Assembly (NCBI GenBank): GCA_030512295.1
Contig: JAULSR010000008.1
Span: forward strand, 744,001 to 808,000
Reading direction: 5' to 3'
Length of the DNA stretch: 64,000 nucleotides
Origin: Bombardia bombarda
Lineage: Eukaryota; Ascomycota; Sordariomycetes; Sordariales; Lasiosphaeriaceae
Below the pieces are notes generated by a model. It did no database searches. It worked only from the letters and a program-made list of their open reading frames with translations, and was not told where the DNA came from. The position numbers were made by a program, and so were the translations under genes. Every line of letters begins with the position of its first letter. Position 1 is the stretch's first letter. Positions 1 to 9,212 of this stretch are shown piece after piece.

Positions 1-2
1 AT

Positions 3-656
3 AAGAACCAAGGCCGGTGGGGAGATGCCGAGAAGCTGGACGTGCAGGTGATGGAGACTCGCAAAACGAAATTTGGGGTGGATCATCCCGATATACTGAG
101 CAGCATGGCCAACCTGGCAGCCACATATAGGAAGCAGGGCCGGTGGGAGGATGCCGAGAAGCTGTTTGTGCAGGTGATGGAGACTCGTAAGACGAAGTTT
201 GGGGTGGATCATCCCTCCACACTAAACAGCATGGCCAACCTGGCAGCCATATACAGGAACCAGGGCCGGTGGGAGGATGCGGAGAAGCTAGACGTGCAGG
301 TGATGGAGACTCATAAAACGAAGCTTGGGGTAGATCATCCCTATACATTGAGCAGCATGGCCAACCTGGCGTCGACATTTTGGAGGCAGGGCCGGTGGGG
401 GGATGCGGAGAAGCTGGACATACAGGTGATGGAGACGAATAAGACGAAGCTTGGGGTAGATCATCCCGACACACTGACCAGCATGAACAATCTGGCTTTC
501 ACCTGGAAGAGTCAAGGCCGAGATGTCGATGCCACGGAGTTGATGGAAAGCTGTGTCGAAGCTCAACAGCGAGTCATCGGACCCCAGCATCCATACACAC
601 TTACTTCTTTGGCAACTTTAGAGCGATGGCGGGCTGAATCAATAGCACAAGAATAG
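3..656 (+). CDS. C-terminal part of a kinesin-light-chain-type TPR repeat protein, probably NLR-like (5' end outside the window)
   Basis: The frame is open to the left edge and stops with TAG at 654-656, so only the last 217 or so codons are present. The protein is a run of 42-residue tetratricopeptide units of the kinesin-light-chain class. Each has a Q-G-R-W-x-D-A-E-K-L helix, then V-M-E-T-x-K-T-K, G-V-D-H-P-x-T-L and S-M-A-N-L-A. Four units are almost identical; the fifth is degenerate and is followed by the C-terminal tail. In fungi such arrays most often form the C-terminal sensor of NB-ARC or NACHT receptors, sometimes with a patatin or nucleoside-phosphorylase head. That part would lie upstream of position 1, so the NLR assignment is inference from family knowledge. 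A stand-alone TPR protein is the alternative. Confidence 0.75.
   Translation, partial: KNQGRWGDAEKLDVQVMETRKTKFGVDHPDILSSMANLAATYRKQGRWEDAEKLFVQVMETRKTKFGVDHPSTLNSMANLAAIYRNQGRWEDAEKLDVQVMETHKTKLGVDHPYTLSSMANLASTFWRQGRWGDAEKLDIQVMETNKTKLGVDHPDTLTSMNNLAFTWKSQGRDVDATELMESCVEAQQRVIGPQHPYTLTSLATLERWRAESIAQE
12..515 (+). repeat. 126-bp in-frame tandem repeat, four near-identical copies
   Basis: The GGC of each Q-G-R codon triplet falls at 12, 138, 264, 390 and 516, an exact 126-bp period (42 codons). Copies one to four differ at only a few positions, mostly in the D/F, F/L and R/H/N codons. The copy starting at 516 has diverged. Nucleotide-level identity this high means recent duplication or gene conversion. 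Confidence 0.9.
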
Positions 657-1460
657 CCACCGGACTAATGATCGTAGCTTGGCCTCATTATAATTGAAAT
701 CATCATTACTACTGTATCCTCGTAACCGGTATAGTATATTCCGTCCGCTGGTTGTAAAGCCATGGGTAAAGGCATCACATATCTTGTGTACTCTGCAATG
801 TGCGGACCGTGCATTCCGTTATGTAAGCGCCTGTAAATTTGGTGGGTACCTTCCATTACTTTTGGACACTTGATGACCATGCGAGGTACTAATCGGCGCG
901 CATTTGTGCTAGGTTAATATGGTACACTGTAAGCCAATATCGAGTTTCTCAAGTACTATCAGATAGACAAAAGTACCGATGGGTCATGGTTTTGAAAGCA
1001 AAAGATACTGAAAGAGGATACCGGTAGTTGCCCTTTCGGGTTAGTCCCGCCGGGCGTAATAAAGTGTGTGTATATGTAGCTATCACGATCACTGCATAAC
1101 GTCGTTCTTCAAGAAGCTTCTACGTTCAACGGCACCTGATACCAAAGCCGGCACCGGACTGCTAAAGGGCAATGAAGATGCCCAGAATGCCTCTCCCGTC
1201 CCGCCAGCGGATGAAATGTTCTCAACCGTTGGAGATTATGGCCTTCAAACGTTATCCGAAAACGTTGATGACATTATTGAGTAAGCGATCTATCATACCT
1301 GGCGGCTAATAGGTTCACGGGGCCCCGTGCCTCCAATCATTCACGGGGTCCCGTGGAAATTATGTAAGCACTGAAAATCGCCGAAAGCAGCCGCTCATGT
1401 ACCAAGCAAGATTAACAGTACACCTCCACCGGGGTGTCAAATGTTAAATGTCTACAGTCC
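657..1460. other. Intergenic, no supported gene
   Basis: This stretch lies between the TPR gene and the inverted-repeat element. A 72-codon open frame at 1066-1284 has no recognisable domain. The only structure I see is the pair of palindromes at 1316-1355. The sequence is more AT-rich than the genes to the right. Confidence 0.5.
1316..1355. repeat. Twin 14-bp palindromes
   Basis: CACGGGGCCCCGTG (1316-1329) is a perfect palindrome. CACGGGGTCCCGTG (1342-1355) is the same site with one central change. The two starts are 26 bp apart and each is preceded by T. They could be a dimeric transcription-factor site or the remnant of a repeat. Confidence 0.6.
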
Positions 1461-2045
1461 AACCCTGGTTTAATTGTTAGTTTGGTTCTTTTTTTGACTG
1501 GGGTCCCGGCCCGGGGTCATCAGCCAATTATATAATTTTCAGCCCGTACAGCCAACTTGAACAACGAAAAATCCGTCTTGGTTAGTATTGCTCATCTGAC
1601 CACCAAAATCATCACCAAAAGCCTCACTTTTCTCATTTTTTTCAGGCGATTTTGACTGATTTCGACTGTTCAAGGGCGCCGATCAAAGTGGAAATCGGTT
1701 AAAATCAGTCAATTTGAACTGACAGTCATTCAAATTAGCCAGCTAGTTAATCAACGCTCAGGGCAGTCAAAAGAGGGCCTAGGGTAGTTATACTGGCTAC
1801 TGACTTCCCGATTTGGCTAGCTTTTTTGGTTCCGACTTGGCCGTTTTTGGGCTCTTTTTTTGGACTATATAGACGACATTTGAATACACTTTTCTTTACC
1901 TATATGCAGTACAAATTCATGTCTTAGTATGTAATTTAGTTGTATTTCTATGGCGCCAGTCAGCCTCAGCAATTGGCTGTCAGCCCCTGTCTTTTACCCA
2001 CAACTACCCCCTACTTTATACCAAACTAACAATTAAACCAGGGTT
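1461..2045. mobile_element. MITE-like non-autonomous DNA element with perfect 26-bp terminal inverted repeats
   Basis: Bases 1461-1486 (starting AACCCTGGTTTAA) are the exact reverse complement of 2020-2045. The 585-bp interval has no open frame of useful length and is AT-rich with many short T and A runs. That is the form of a non-autonomous, MITE-like element from a cut-and-paste transposon. The flanks (ACAGTCC on the left, AGAGTAT on the right) show no clear target-site duplication, so the superfamily is undetermined and the insertion may be old. It lies 190 bp beyond the inferred stop of the kinase gene. Confidence 0.75.
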
Positions 2046-2234
2046 AGAGTATACTTGCCAAGGCACCAATGTGGGCCACATACAAGGAGGCCCGGAGCCA
2101 AAAAAACAGGGCAAAACACGTAGAAAAATCGACTTTTTATTGTACGGTAACCCCGCTTGATTTTTCCGCCTCGTTGATCCCATCGCGACTCCCCCATCCT
2201 AACGTATACTTCTCGAGCAGCCTTTGCGTATACG

Positions 2235-4594
2235 TTATTTGTGGACAAGTCTCGAGTCAGGCGGCATGGTAACTGTAACTGCCCCGAAGCATCTCGAGAC
2301 GCTCTCCACGACCGACCGCAGCTCTTTCCTAAAGGGATCATCTCCATGCTTCTGCAATGTGTCGCGATTCCTCTTCCGAACCTGGCTGTCCGGGGGATAG
2401 AGCCGAGAGGTTCGCGAGCGCAGACTTTCGCCCTTTCGAGATCTACGATCATAGGACCCTTATCATATGTGATATTTCGTGCTTCCGCGTCGCCGTGGAG
2501 GACCTGCAGTCGGTGTAGGCTTGCAAAGGCCGCAGAAACTGCAGCGATGACACGGGTCTTGTCGATCTGGTCAGTGCAGTAGGGCAGAGGTCGCCCACCC
2601 CAACTGAGAAGGAGGAGGTGTCTGAAGACACCACCATCATAGTAGTATGGCAGGACCAGATTTATCAGACCAAGACACACAGGAACATGCTCCCCCTGGA
2701 TAGAGCGAAGATGGTCGTACATCTTCTCCTCATGCTGGAGGCGCTTAAGGCATGGCGCTTCCACAGCCTTGGCTACGAACGTGTATCCAAAGGCGGACAG
2801 ACGAATCTTTAGGAGCGCTCCAATTGAGCCGGACAAATAGAGCGGGACGGAGTCCGCATCAGGACCGCGATCTTTGGCCAGTTGAGTGCGGACAAGAGGC
2901 TTGAACTTGGCGAGGTCAATGTGCCTGGATCCGTGGCTTTCGGCGTTAGGGCAGCTTTCGTCTATCGGTCCGCCATACGCCAGACCGAGGAGACAGTGAT
3001 GAGTGCAGTACGGCCGGTCCTGTATTCTTGTCCGCTCCGCCCCACGTTGCTGCCGGCCCCCTCTTGTCTGCTCCGCCCCACGTTGCTGCCGGCCCCCTCT
3101 TGTCTGCTCCGCCCCACGTTGCTGTCGGCCCCCTCTCCCACCTTGTCCCCGCCTCCCGCTAGAGACCGAACTTGAACTGGCTGCCTCCTTGCCAGAGCGA
3201 GTCGAACGACCTGCCGTCGGTGAAGGGGGAGCATCTTCATCGTCACTGTCGTCTCCAGGACCCGACCTAATGTCAGATGGCCGGCAGCTTGAACGCGTCC
3301 GAATTGGCGAGCGTTTGAACCCACGCCAATGCTGTGCTTTGTAAGGGGAAGCGCGAGGCTGCTTTCCCTTACGAACCGTTTCAGGGATTCTGCTCAGCAC
3401 ATCGTCGTACTCCACAGCCCAGGTATCAAGCGTTGCAGCTGCATCATGCCACACTTGCGAAGGCGGTTCCGCACGGAGGGACTGGAGAATGAAGGCGAAG
3501 ACCTGTGCAACAGCCGTGCGATGTAGCCGAGTCTCGTCGTTGTCGCGGACGTCCAAGTTTGGCACACTCACATAGTAGTAGACTGTGCTGGCATCGTCTG
3601 GAATGTACAGAAAGACAAAGGCCTCACCCGTAGAGATATATCCATACTGGATACCCTTGCCAATCATATAGGAGAAAAGCTGGGTAACAACAGCAGCGGC
3701 GAGCGCCCTCGACGTAAACGCAAAGTCCTTACCATCCTTGTTGATTACGTCGCGATCTGGCTGGACTTCGGATACCAGGCCCGTGCTTATCTCATCCTGT
3801 GTCAGCTTGTGCGGTGCCTTGTACTCGATCGCTATCTTGGGGACGATCACGCCGTCCGATGTTTCGTAAATGCAAAAGTTGTCTGCTCGGTTACCCTTCC
3901 CCTTCCCTTTTATCTTGCTCTGAGCCTTGTAGGTCGGTCCCGTTCGGGCGGATGTTCCATCACTAGTACCACCCTCGCTAAGGGACAGAGACTCGGTGAG
4001 ATTATTTTCGGTATTGCCAAGGTTTGTGTGACTCTCGAATGTCACGGTCCCGCGTAGACCAAAGCGGTCTCGCAGCAGTATATTATCGTTCACTACGCCG
4101 ATAAGCTTCTGCACCGCGTTTTCGACTGTATCGCGCTCGAAATATCGAAGACCGTCCTCGCTGCTGATGGAACCGATCAAAGACCGCACGTAGTCCATCT
4201 GATTCTGGGACGGGAATTGGTGCTGGGAAGTGAAGGACGGTTCTGAGAGTTGTTCCCATATCTCCTCTTGTTTCGCGGGGAAGTCATCCCACGGAATGAT
4301 TCGTCGAGGGTAAAGTCGGCCGACAGGATTCGTCGGATTGCCTTGCGTAGTCATAGAACGACGAGTGACCACTTGAATAGCGAGACTGAGAGAGTGGCAA
4401 GCCTCAAGATAAGGCATAAGCGTCTGCGGTCGCATAATCTGCTCTGCCTTTTCCTGCGAACGCTCTGCCTTTTCCTGCAAACGCTCTGCATTTTCCCGCA
4501 AACGCTTTTCATTTTCCTGCAAACGCTCTGCATTTTCCCGCGAACGCTCGGATTCGGCGAGAGCTTGCCGTAGTCTCGCAATCTCGTCGTCCAT
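2235..4594 (-). CDS. Coiled coil / nuclease-like (ExK) / RGG linker / divergent protein kinase fusion, one apparent frameshift
   Basis: Read from the ATG at 4594 (MDDEIARL; an in-frame ATG at 4645 adds 17 unlikely residues). Residues about 1-52 are a charged coiled coil with repeated ERLQE/RLREN units. Residues 230-335 contain D238, then IEYK (E257, K259), then QLFSYMIGKGIQYGYIS and GEAFVFLYI, which resembles the PD-(D/E)xK endonuclease fold. Residues 480-522 are an Arg-Gly repeat. C530 and nearby residues form a Cys/His motif (YCTHHCLLGL...CPN). Residues 585-725 are a divergent kinase with VAK (K609), LHGDAEARN (D702, N707) and IVDLERA (D718). The frame then degrades at a run of five bases, 2392-2396. 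Adding one base restores a charged C terminus ending at 2235, giving about 786 residues. Nuclease plus kinase resembles Crinkler-type or fungal conflict proteins; this is inference. Confidence 0.7.
3029..3136 (-). repeat. Three 36-bp tandem repeats encoding the RGG linker
   Basis: Three consecutive 36-bp units each encode a 12-residue segment of the type RGGRQQRGAEQT in the linker between the nuclease-like region and the kinase. The first and third copies carry single-base differences. The copy number is likely to vary between strains. Confidence 0.85.
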
Positions 4595-4781
4595 TGTAAA
4601 GCGAAGCGTTCTGAAGCAGCGACTATAGGGCCACAAGTCGAGCAACGCTTTGTTCTGGGTATAGGACGGCCGATTGTTTGGGTTCCACCGTTAGATTAAG
4701 ACGATCAATGGGGCGTACCTATGTCGAAGAAAGATAAAAAGAAGAAGGGTAAAGATTGGGTTGGCGCTTGTTGATGACGTG

Positions 4782-4847
4782 GAGAAATCAGAGCTGGAGA
4801 AATCAGAGCTGGAGAAATCAGAGCTGGGAAAATCAGAGCTGGAGAAA
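4782..4847. repeat. 15-bp tandem repeat (GAGAAATCAGAGCTG), four copies plus a part
   Basis: Units start at 4782, 4797, 4812 and 4827 (the last with G-A changes), followed by a partial copy. On the + strand they read as E-K-S-E-L repeats, on the - strand as S-S-D-F repeats. Neither frame has a convincing gene around it. Confidence 0.85.
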
Positions 4848-6339
4848 CTTGCTGACGTGCTAACTTGTTGAGGATTAGTCATCTCTGTTAGTCAGCCGTC
4901 ACCACTTCGGCATCTTGTTGTTCCGCTTGCTTTGTACACTACAGCGCCCATGAGCACTAGGTGGCTATCGTTTGCACCGTCAGATTCTTATCTCGACTCA
5001 GACCAGAGAACGTGTCATCGCATGGCCTTAATCTTGCCGATAAGCGCCCACCGGTTGGGCACCCCAAAGACGGCCAAGAAAACGATAACAAAACCTGTGT
5101 CGAGCCTGCAAGTCCCAAATAGGTCTAGTCAGGAACCACTGAGCCCTCCACACCCACCCGCAGCTTGGCCCATGCGAGCGTGCCGCCAATGCCATCCAGT
5201 CCCACCCCTGCAAGCCCTGGTGGGACGGGAACGACCTGGAATGGAAGGCAGGAGCAGCGTTCCTTTCAACCAATTTCGTTCAAACTTGGCCCTGATGCAC
5301 AAGAGGGCAAACAATTGTTGGCGGTTACTCTGGCAATAGTGACAATCTGTAGTACTTTGTAGCATGAATAATATGCTTATTCTGCGAGCTGGAACACCAC
5401 TTCTTGTTCGTAGAACAGCACACTGAACCAACTTGTTTCTTCCAGAAGTAGGATTGACGACATCTCGTTACCGATGAGTGATAGCAGGACGGGCAACCAG
5501 TACCGGCTGAAGCTTGCATTGTCATTCTAGGTAACCGTCCCAAGCATTGGGTTGCTAGACTAACTGACCGACTCAACCTGATCTCGAGCGCCACGCCCGT
5601 TCAAAGACCATCGATTCACCCAATTTGCAAACCTGTCAGGCAAGCGTCTTGTTTGCTGGATACTACCTAAGGTAGGTAGCTACGTAGCCAATGCGGCTCG
5701 GTAAAAGATTGGCACCTATCAGAGAAGTCCACAGCGTCTGAAACCCATCTTTCGTGGACGCGCCTCTGGCTTGCTGGCGGATTGCTGAGCTTGGCACCGT
5801 AATGGTAAAGGAGGGAAGGCACTCTCGAGCGACCTGCCCATCCCTGCTCCCAATGATCCTATGGTTCCAATCGTCCCTGCAGTAGCGGGCACCTTCCACA
5901 ATTTCCATGCTCGAGCCCTGTCAGTTTAGCCCCTTCCTAACGCGGCGCAATCTCGCCAGGGAAAGATCCCCACCAACGAGCGTCGCCTGTCACTGGCCCT
6001 CCGCCAATTCTGAATCAGGACGCCCCCGGACGGCGCTCATTTCGTTCCCTTTTCCCTTCCCACCTCACCTTAGCACAACAGCCGTCGTCTCTCCCCACCC
6101 CCGAAAAGACCGCCGTCTATTCCCCTTCTTCAGTTCAACTCTCCCTTGAACTGTTGCCCGCTCGTTTTTACACCCGCCGGTACCCTCATTCGCGACCGAA
6201 ATTCCATCCAACAGAGAGTCCTTGGCCCTCTATCACATTCCTTTGGAACGCAGCGAACCACCGTCCCTATCTCGATTAGATTCGACTTTGCGACCACAAC
6301 CCGTTCCGAAAACACACACACCTAGATATCACATCCAAC

Positions 6340-6380
6340 AGAAAATACTACCGGTCTTTTTTCAATTTTTTTTTTTCAGA
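6340..6380 (+). other. Possible 3' splice site of a 5'-UTR intron ahead of the SUN gene
   Basis: The sequence TTCAATTTTTTTTTTTCAG ends two bases before the ATG at 6381. A long T tract closed by CAG is a textbook fungal acceptor, so the transcript may be spliced just upstream of the start codon. No donor was pinned down. Confidence 0.35.
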
Positions 6381-7769
6381 ATGCAGGGAATTATCAAAGT
6401 GGCCGTTGCGGCCGCCTTGGTCGCTGGCGTCGCTGCCGACCATCACAACCACCAGCACCTTCATCGCCATGCCAAGAAGCATGCGAAGTCGCCCGTCGCC
6501 GAGAAGCGCGCCGATGGAGGTGTTGTCGTCTACGAGACTGTTCAGGCGACGGTTGTTAAGTACATCACGCCGGACGGACAGCAGATTGACCCCGAGCAGG
6601 CGGAGCAGGGTATCTCGAAGGGACTCTATGTCGTTATGGGCTCATCGAAGCCTTCCAGCGCCCCCGTTGTCGCCTCATTGTCCACTAAGACTCTGAGCTC
6701 CAGCAGCACCACCACCCAGCGTGGTGGTCAGTTCTTCGAGCAGAAGGCCACCTCAGTCTCCTCGTCCTCCTCATCTTCTACCTCGTCGTCGAGCTCATCG
6801 AGCTCGACACCCGTCCCGAGCTCCTCATCCAGCGCGAAGCCCGAGCCGTCCACGAGCCCCGTCACCGGTGGTGGCGTCGACTCCGATTTTCCCAGCGGCA
6901 AGGTCAAGTGCAATACGTTCCCCTCTGACTATGGCGCCGTGGCCATCCCGTGGGTCGGTACCGGCGGCTGGACTACCCTTGCCAGTATTGGCAAATGGAT
7001 CAAGGGTGCCTCTGTCGACAACATCCACTCGCCCATCACCGGCACTTGCTCGCCCGGCGACATGTGCTCGTACGCCTGCCCTCCAGGCTACCAAAAGACG
7101 CAATGGCCAGAGGACACCCAGGGTGCTACCGGCCAGTCTGTTGGCGGACTTTGGTGCAACGACGACGGTTACCTTGAGCTTACCAGACCTTCTCGCACCA
7201 AGCTTTGCGAGCCTGGTGCCGGCGGCGTCTTCGTCCAGAATAAGCTTCCCGGAAGCGCTGCTGTCTGCCGTACCGATTACCCTGGCAACGAGGCCATGAC
7301 CATTCCCGTCGAGACCACCCCCGGCTCCACCTTCCCCTTGGCCAACCCGGTCTCGTCTGAGTACTATGTCTGGAAGGGCAACCCGACCACTGCTCAGTAC
7401 TACGTCAACAACATGGACGTTTCCGTTGAGGAGGCCTGCACATGGACCAGCTCGCTATTCCCCACCTCTGCTGGTAACTGGGCGCCCACCTGCATCGGTG
7501 TCGGCAAGGACTCCCATGGAATCACCTACCTTTCTATCTTCCCCAACCTGCCCACAAGCACAGCCGTCCTGAACTTCGATATTGAGATCGTTGGTGACGT
7601 CTCCGATGAGTGCTGGCTCAAGAACGGCCAGTACTCGAAGCCCAATGGCTGCACGGTATGTTTTAAACTTTGCCCCTTTGTTTGATAGACAACCAGTTGA
7701 CTGACAATCCAACAGGTCGGAATCAAGGATGGTGGCAAGGCCACTATTATCTTCAAGAAGAGCTCTTAA
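6381..7769 (+). CDS. SUN-family cell-wall protein (GH132, beta-1,3-glucan-modifying)
   Basis: Two exons, 6381-7655 and 7716-7769, give 442 residues; the intron 7656-7715 is GT-AG and phase 0. The start at 6381 leads into a signal peptide (MQGIIKVAVAAALVAGVAA), a His-rich stretch and a Lys-Arg (Kex2-type) site before ADGGVVVYE. A Ser/Thr-rich linker runs to about residue 165. The C-terminal SUN domain follows, with the family's Cys pattern: CSPGDMCSYACPPGYQ, LWCNDDGYLELTRPS, CTWTSS and DECWLKNGQY. Yeast relatives are Sim1, Uth1, Nca3 and Sun4, and the Aspergillus fumigatus member hydrolyses beta-1,3-glucan. The protein is secreted or wall-bound and acts in septation and wall remodelling. A longer in-frame start at 6222 is unlikely because it would hide the signal peptide. 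Confidence 0.93.
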
Positions 7770-9212
7770 GACAAAGGACATAAAATTGTTTGCTTTTCTT
7801 TTTTTCAGTGGTCAATTCGAAGACGCGTTCTCCGGCTCAGGCGGAGCAGACGGGTCCTCCGACGTTGCGATGGTTTGATTGCTCCGCCACCTTTATCAAT
7901 TCAGGGAGCAAGGGATTTGATGGATTTGAGATGGCACTTTAAATTTCAAATGTGTATACCTGTTATTTTGCTTTTTTTTTTGGGGAGATTGGTGCCGGTG
8001 CTGGAAACATGATGTGAGGAGATGACAGAAGTTGGTGACTCGACGCAGGACAGTGAAGCGGAGCCGCTTCCGTCCCTTAACCACATTTTGTGGTTAAGAT
8101 TCGACAAAGGAGTTTTGCAGACCCGACGGCCGACGTATCCACCGCTACTACTCTTTTGCCGGGACCATTCTAGCTTGGGCTGCCTTAGGTCTGGTTTGTC
8201 TGTGACCGAACCATATGTACCTATATGGCTGGTTTATGGACAGACAAGACAGACTGGGCGATACCAGGAGGACGGGCTTTGGCTCTCGGAGGACAACGGG
8301 CGGACGTTGGGCGCACCTAGATGATTGGAAGGGATGGAGTTGTTTTATTCAGCAGGCCCTACTACCAATATCCATGCATCAATGGATTGTATGGTCTGAC
8401 CTTTGTCTCTATCATATTTATTTACCCCTTGATCTTGTATCTCCTTTGTCTATCAGCTGTCCAGATATTCAATTGCTCGTAGTCTTCATACCCAGTTGCG
8501 TGTTCTATGGATTTGAAATTGGTAAGGTTGTTGTTTGATTTTCCTGTGAGATCCATTACTAGAATTGAAGATGATCATGTTACGGAGTATCGCCGTCGTC
8601 ATTTACACAGCAGGTGAGCAACCTGAAGTGGATTATTATTTGATAGCCAGCTAAGTACCGATGCTCCAGATTTTGCAGGGGAATGACTTTGGCATCGGGA
8701 GCTGACGCGGTTTTGGAGCAGATGCATGTGGCGCAAGCTAGGTGCCTCGGGGCGCCTGAGAGAGCCCAGCATGGGCCCCCTTCCCGCCCGCAGCCAGCAG
8801 CCACATCCCTCCAGCTGCTGGCTGCGCTTGCTGCCATTGCCATTGGTGAGCTGGCGCTGCGTCAGCTTGCGGCACGCACTCGCGCGGTGCTTGAGACAAA
8901 TGGAACCTGTAGTTGAAGACAACTTGACGATTTCCATCCATCGGCAACACCAGCCTTTATTTCCCCGAGCAGCTTTGCAACACCAAATTGTTCTTCGTAT
9001 CACTATTCCGCGACTCTGCACCGCCAGATCCATCGACGCACACGAACTCATCATCGTTACCTTTGCCCAGCTCTCAGGTAGCTGCCACTCGTAAATCTCC
9101 AATTTATCTTGCCCGTGGTCCGTGACGACAAACAGCTCAGACACCCGCATACACTTTCGCCCGCCTCCTTCGCGCCGTTCTTGATGATTGCCAGGTTGCA
9201 AAGCATCGAATC
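7770..9212. other. Intergenic, 1.4 kb: SUN 3' flank and VPS10 promoter
   Basis: Two back-to-back hairpins lie at 8055-8098 (separate entry). The long antisense frame at 8599-9201 has no recognisable domain and overlaps the VPS10 5' region, so I do not call it. Bases 9140-9212 are the immediate leader of VPS10. Confidence 0.5.
8055..8098. repeat. Two adjacent perfect inverted repeats (hairpins)
   Basis: The first is GAAGCGG-AG-CCGCTTC at 8055-8070. The second is CTTAACCACA-TTT-TGTGGTTAAG at 8076-8098, a perfect 10-bp stem with a 3-base loop. They sit about 290 bp past the SUN stop codon. They may be a structured 3'-UTR element or protein-binding sites. Confidence 0.7.

Larger units (their letters stand above)
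4595..6380. other. Intergenic, 1.8 kb; 5' flank of the SUN gene
   Basis: It holds a 15-bp tandem repeat (4782-4847) and a short lysine-rich frame beginning at 4721 (M-S-K-K-D-K-K-K-K-G-K) that stops at 4774. The repeat itself, in another + frame, reads E-L-E-K-S. Together these may be the relic of a gene start, but I cannot prove it. Bases 5665-5690 carry a CTAAGGTAGGTAGCTAC-type tract. From about 5930 the + strand becomes pyrimidine-rich, as in many fungal promoters and 5' UTRs. No other gene is supported. Confidence 0.5.

Noticed and set aside
1066..1284. 72-codon frame between the TPR gene and the element
   Set aside because: No domain and no neighbour to join; could be a relic, but nothing supports it.
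2033..2234. C-terminal 67 or so codons of the literal kinase frame
   Set aside because: They run into the inverted repeat of the mobile element and look like noise; adding one base at 2392-2396 gives a better end at 2235.
4691..4882. 63-codon frame with SSDF repeats
   Set aside because: Explained by the 15-bp tandem repeat; no independent evidence of coding on that strand.
4932..5339. 135-codon frame upstream of the SUN gene
   Set aside because: No domain in any of three frames and no splice-consistent extension.
8599..9201. 200-codon frame on the - strand in the VPS10 promoter
   Set aside because: No domain, Cys/Trp-rich composition, and it overlaps the leader of a well-supported gene.
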